Of a DNA stretch of 64,000 bases, positions 60,474-64,000 are shown in pieces. The position numbers and the translations under genes are program-made. The first letter of the stretch is position 1. Each line of letters begins with the position of its first letter. Below the pieces are notes generated by a model. That model saw nothing but the letters and a program-made list of their open reading frames with translations, was not told the origin of the DNA and made no database searches. The DNA comes from Actinomycetota bacterium (GTDB taxonomy: Bacteria > Actinomycetota > Thermoleophilia > Gaiellales > Gaiellaceae): NCBI GenBank assembly GCA_005884575.1, contig VAWW01000013.1:62001-126000 (forward strand), in the 5' to 3' direction.

Positions 60474-60973
60474 GCGCCGAGCCGCGGCCGGTGACGGTCA
60501 CCGTCAACGGCGAGCCGCGCACGGCCGAGGTCGAGCCGCGCCTCCTGCTCGTGCACCTACTGCGGGAGAAGTTCTCGCTCACCGGCACGCACATCGGCTG
60601 CGACACGACGAGCTGCGGCGCCTGCACCGTGCTTCTCGACGGCGTGCCGATCAAGTCGTGCACGCAGTTCGCGGTCCAGGCGAACGGGCGCGAGATCACG
60701 ACCGTCGAAGGCCTGATGCAGAACGGCTCCCTGCACCCGCTCCAGGAGGGGTTCAAGGAAGAGCACGGCCTCCAGTGCGGCTTCTGCACGCCCGGGATGC
60801 TGCTCGTGACGAGCGCGCTGCTCGAGGAGAATCCCGACCCGTCGGAGGAGGAGATCCGCTGGGCGATCTCCGGGAACATCTGCCGCTGCACCGGGTACCA
60901 GAACATCGTCGCGGCGGTGCAATGGGCCGCGCGGAAGCGGCAGGACGACCGGGCGCCGGCCGGCGCCGTCTGA
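60470..60973 (+). CDS. coxS: Aerobic CO dehydrogenase, [2Fe-2S] small subunit
   Basis: A 167-residue iron-sulfur protein. The plant-type ferredoxin cluster is [21 protein letters not shown] (read in parts), and the second cluster lies in [12 protein letters not shown]...[15 protein letters not shown]. These are the two [2Fe-2S] sites of molybdenum hydroxylases. GTG at 60470 overlaps the coxM stop. It links the Mo-Cu site in CoxL to FAD in CoxM. Confidence 0.95.
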   Translation: MSAEPRPVTVTVNGEPRTAEVEPRLLLVHLLREKFSLTGTHIGCDTTSCGACTVLLDGVPIKSCTQFAVQANGREITTVEGLMQNGSLHPLQEGFKEEHGLQCGFCTPGMLLVTSALLEENPDPSEEEIRWAISGNICRCTGYQNIVAAVQWAARKRQDDRAPAGAV

Positions 60974-60982
60974 GGAGGAGCG

Positions 60983-63297
<2,315 letters not shown>

Positions 63298-63301
<4 letters not shown>

Positions 63302-64000
63302 GCGAAATCCTGATCCGCGCCGGCGAGCTCGCGGCGGCGGGAGAACCGTTCGTTCTCGCGACGGTCGTCGACGTCGAGCGTCCGGCCTCCGCACGCCGCG
63401 GCGACCGCGCGGTCGTCCTGCCCGACGGCGCCGTCGTCGGTTGGGTCGGCGGCGCCTGCACCGAGCCGATCGTCGTCCGCGAGGCGCTCCGCGCGCTGGC
63501 GGACGGCGAAACGCGCGTGGTGCGGATCGGACCGGCGGAGAGCTCCTGCGCCTCGGAAGGGACGGTCGAGATCCTCGTCGAGCCGCAGCTGCCGCAGCCG
63601 CTCCTTGCGGCGCTCGGCGACGGCCCGGCGGCAAAGACGCTCGCCGAGCTCGCGCGAGCCGTCGGCTGGCGGGTCGCGGCCGACCTCGAGGCCCGGCCCG
63701 ACGCCGTCGTCGTGGCGACAATGGGCCACGGCGACGAGGACGCGCTCGAGGCCGCGCTCCGGCTCGGCGCCGGCTACGTCGGCCTCGTCGCGAGCGCAAA
63801 GCGCGCCGGGGTCGTGCTCGAGGCGCTCCGCGCGCGGGGCGTCGACGAGGAGGCGCTCGCCCGCGTCCGCAGCCCGGCCGGCCTCGACCTCGGGCCGGCA
63901 ACGCAGCAGGAGATCGCGGTCGCCGTGCTCGCGGAGCTCGTGGCGTGGCGCCATTCGCGGGCGCGCTCGGTCTCCGAGCTCGTCGAGGCGGTCGACCCGG
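63298..64000 (+). CDS. XdhC/CoxF-family maturation protein, cut by the window end
   Basis: The first 234 residues of a protein of the XdhC/CoxF family, with no stop before base 64000. GTG at 63298 overlaps the coxL stop (GTGA). Visible are RGDRAVVLPDGAVVGWVGGACTEPIVVREAL (XdhC N-terminal signature with the conserved Cys) and the C-terminal Rossmann part DAVVVATMGHGDEDALEAALRLGAGYVGLVASAKRAGVVLEALR. Such proteins insert or sulfurate the molybdenum cofactor in partner hydroxylases, consistent with its place after coxL. Confidence 0.9.

Overview
The window is about 64 kb of very GC-rich DNA (I estimate near 70%) from an actinobacterial chromosome. GTG starts are common, genes are packed with 4-bp ATGA or GTGA overlaps, and there are F420-type oxidoreductases, a form I CO dehydrogenase and DasR- and ROK-type regulators. 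These point to Actinomycetota, most likely the class Thermoleophilia (Gaiellales or Solirubrobacterales); the class is inference. I saw no rRNA, tRNA, CRISPR array, insertion sequence or replication origin, and after start correction no stretch above 300 bases lacks a gene.

Layout. 0-8.8 kb: a partial gene, an aminotransferase / APC permease / HMG-CoA-lyase-like operon, a Tat-exported amine oxidase, small redox and lipoprotein genes, and rsgA behind a possible 12-residue leader ORF. 8.8-16 kb: a complete oligopeptide ABC transporter (system 1), an orphan zf-HC2 anti-sigma-like protein and a PAP2 phosphatase. 16-24.6 kb: an eight-gene operon combining an Opp-type ABC importer with MurQ, AnmK and NagA, read here as an importer and catabolic line for muropeptides or MurNAc-containing sugars. 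24.6-28.5 kb: a GNAT enzyme, an XRE/nucleotidyltransferase toxin-antitoxin-like pair, and an intact M20 dipeptidase head-to-head with a decayed paralogue. 28.5-43 kb: an amino-sugar region with a SIS-type sugar isomerase/deaminase, a second NagA, an uncharacterised TIM-barrel-like protein, two MalEFG-type sugar transporters sharing one MalK, a DasR-like GntR regulator, a damaged NAGK-like kinase, a ROK regulator and an M24 peptidase. 43-50.3 kb: a third Opp system with an M19 dipeptidase. 50.4-58.3 kb: an LLM oxidoreductase, a complete Liv-type transporter, a RidA-like protein and a DadA-like oxidoreductase. 58.3-59.5 kb: a divergent pair of cell-wall enzymes (M15 peptidase and L,D-transpeptidase). 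59.5-64 kb: coxMSL for aerobic CO oxidation plus the start of an XdhC/CoxF maturation gene, cut by the window end.

How it fits together. Six ABC importers with peptidases and amino-sugar enzymes suggest a scavenger of microbial necromass (peptidoglycan, chitin-like sugars, peptides) that supplements energy by oxidising CO. Four 16-bp sites resembling the DasR box lie before the MurQ/AnmK/NagA operon, before the first sugar transporter (two tandem sites 31 bp apart) and before the GntR gene, suggesting one regulon. A separate pair of 19-bp palindromes brackets the divergent ROK gene and second sugar transporter. None of the six substrate-binding proteins has a lipobox cysteine, which is unusual for a monoderm actinobacterium.
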